Source: Thermodesulfobacteriota bacterium (GTDB taxonomy: Bacteria > Desulfobacterota > S145-22). From it: DNA of 6,401 nucleotides. This document shows, in pieces, positions 5,634 through 6,401 of the stretch. The stretch is taken from contig JANTFN010000103.1 of assembly GCA_024763435.1 (NCBI GenBank), positions 1-6,401 of the forward strand, read 5' to 3'. Each line of letters opens with the position of its first letter. The stretch's first letter is position 1. The notes beneath the pieces were generated by a model that was not told where the DNA came from, ran no database searches, and saw nothing but the letters and a program-made list of their open reading frames with translations. The position numbers were made by a program, and so were the translations under genes.

Positions 5634-5660
5634 ACGAAGATCCTGAAATTTCAACGAAGA
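5634..5660. repeat. Palindrome TGAAATTTCA between direct repeats ACGAAGA
   Basis: A perfect 10-bp palindrome (5644-5653) is flanked by two copies of ACGAAGA (5634-5640 and 5654-5660) spaced exactly 20 bp, about two helical turns. It sits in the 132-bp gap between the divergent Nudix and reductase genes, so it is well placed as a regulator site for the Nudix gene. No clear minus-strand promoter is visible next to it. Confidence 0.35.
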
Positions 5661-5697
5661 AATTCCCTGATTTTTACAGGAGAAGTGTTTGTTTTTA

Positions 5698-5728
5698 TTG
5701 ACACCGACAAAAATATTCTTTACATAAT
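5698..5728 (+). promoter_or_regulatory. Putative promoter of the geranylgeranyl reductase family gene
   Basis: A perfect TTGACA (5698-5703) precedes CATAAT (5723-5728, 5 of 6 matches) with a 19-bp spacer, longer than ideal. TACATA (5721-5726) would give 17 bp but matches only 3 of 6. Transcription would begin at or within a few bases of the ATG at 5733, leaving no room for a ribosome binding site. Confidence 0.4.
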
Positions 5729-5732
5729 ATCC

Positions 5733-6401
5733 ATGTCTGCTGAACTTAAATGGGATGTTGTTATCATAGGCGCCGGACCCGGCGGCGCGCTGTCCGCCTG
5801 CCGGCTTGCCGAAGCGGGAAAGGAAATTCTGGTTCTTGAAAAAGAAGCATTCCCGAGGCATAAACCCTGCGGCGGCGCGCTGTCAAAAAAAGCGGAAAAC
5901 TATCTGCCCATGGCCCTGTCTCCCTATGACAGGGGAAAGGCCCGCGGCGCCAGGTTTACCCTGAAAGGGAAAGACGCCTTTGTTATCCGTTCGAATAAAC
6001 CAGTTGTTACCATGGTTTCCCGTCCGGAGTTTGATGAAGCCCTGATTAACGCGGGCATCAAAAGGGGCGCGGAGGTTCATTTTCAGGAAAAAGTTATTGG
6101 AATTAAAGAAGAAAAAGGCAGGGTTATCGTTCGTACCTCAACAGGGAAGACGGTTCAGACGGCCTATCTTATCGGCGCAGATGGACCAAGAGGAATAAGC
6201 GCCCGGTACTTGAACCCGGATCATACCGCACCCATGGGAATAGCCCTTGAAGAAGAAATAACCCCCGCCCAAATATTTTCTCAAGAACAGGATGTTGTCT
6301 CCCTCGATTTTGGCAGATTCCCCTGGGGATATGGCTGGGTTTTCCCGAAAAAAGGGCCTTTTTCCATTGGGAGTGGGGCCATTGTCCGGCATGACAAAAT
6401 T
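5733..6401 (+). CDS. Geranylgeranyl reductase family FAD-dependent oxidoreductase (3' end outside window)
   Basis: An open frame of exactly 223 codons runs from ATG 5733 to the window edge without a stop. The N-terminus DVVIIGAGPGGALSACRLAEAG (8-29) is a Rossmann FAD-binding fold (GxGxxG at 13-18), ending with acidic E36, which should bind the FAD ribose. FPRHKPCGGALS (40-51), SRPEFDEAL (96-104), GADGPRG (148-154) and GYGWVFPKKGPFSIG (near 201-215) are the ordered signature motifs of the geranylgeranyl reductase family. Members reduce double bonds of polyprenyl chains in lipids, chlorophyll side chains or quinones using FAD. The substrate here is unknown; menaquinone or another isoprenoid is possible. 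The start has no Shine-Dalgarno sequence. An in-frame GTG at 5685 has AGGAG only 2 nt before it and would add an implausible hydrophobic extension, so ATG 5733 is preferred. Family members are usually near 380-400 residues, so roughly 40 percent is missing. Confidence 0.9.
   Translation, partial: MSAELKWDVVIIGAGPGGALSACRLAEAGKEILVLEKEAFPRHKPCGGALSKKAENYLPMALSPYDRGKARGARFTLKGKDAFVIRSNKPVVTMVSRPEFDEALINAGIKRGAEVHFQEKVIGIKEEKGRVIVRTSTGKTVQTAYLIGADGPRGISARYLNPDHTAPMGIALEEEITPAQIFSQEQDVVSLDFGRFPWGYGWVFPKKGPFSIGSGAIVRHDKI

Noticed and set aside
5613..5861. Minus-strand open frame upstream of the Nudix gene
   Set aside because: It overlaps the FAD-binding N-terminus of the reductase on the other strand and ends in the divergent control region.

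Overview
The window is a dense bacterial chromosomal segment of roughly even base composition, with short intergenic gaps and no RNA gene, CRISPR array or insertion sequence that I can see. The gene set suggests an anaerobic or microaerophilic bacterium of the Desulfobacterota (Deltaproteobacteria) type, perhaps near Syntrophales. It comprises a cysteine-rich 4Fe-4S protein with a winged-helix-like N-terminus, a short FtsY without an acidic domain, a geranylgeranyl-reductase-family flavoprotein and a persulfide-dioxygenase/rhodanese fusion. That placement is inferred from protein style, not from a marker gene.

Left part (1-2201): the C-terminal 269 residues of a major facilitator superfamily transporter (+) converge on a three-domain sulfur enzyme on the minus strand. 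That enzyme has a metallo-beta-lactamase-fold persulfide dioxygenase domain, a rhodanese-like domain without its cysteine, and an active-type rhodanese domain, an arrangement resembling CstB. It should oxidise sulfane sulfur carried on thiols and pass sulfur through the rhodanese cysteine. The gap between the two stop codons is only 11 bp.

Centre (2202-4642): a 140-bp divergent regulatory region carries a plausible promoter for the sulfur enzyme. That promoter is covered by two inverted repeats, one at -10 and one at -35. On the other strand, a promoter-like sequence lies directly against the start of a three-gene operon: an 88-residue zinc-ribbon protein, a 366-residue winged-helix/4Fe-4S protein, and ftsY (signal recognition particle receptor). 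The gaps are 1 and 2 nt, so the three are very likely cotranscribed and translationally coupled. The zinc-ribbon gene has no Shine-Dalgarno sequence and may be leaderless.

Right part (4643-6401): a small conserved-looking protein of unknown function follows ftsY with its own promoter candidate. It converges on a minus-strand Nudix hydrolase of the ADP-ribose pyrophosphatase type, which starts at TTG behind a strong GGAGG. Divergent from that gene, the first 223 residues of a geranylgeranyl reductase family FAD enzyme run off the right edge.

The parts most worth a second look are the two inverted repeats over the sulfur-enzyme promoter and the operon joining ftsY to an uncharacterised cysteine-rich Fe-S protein. 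I see no clear evidence of a wholly new system; the Fe-S/zinc-ribbon pair of unknown function is the best candidate.
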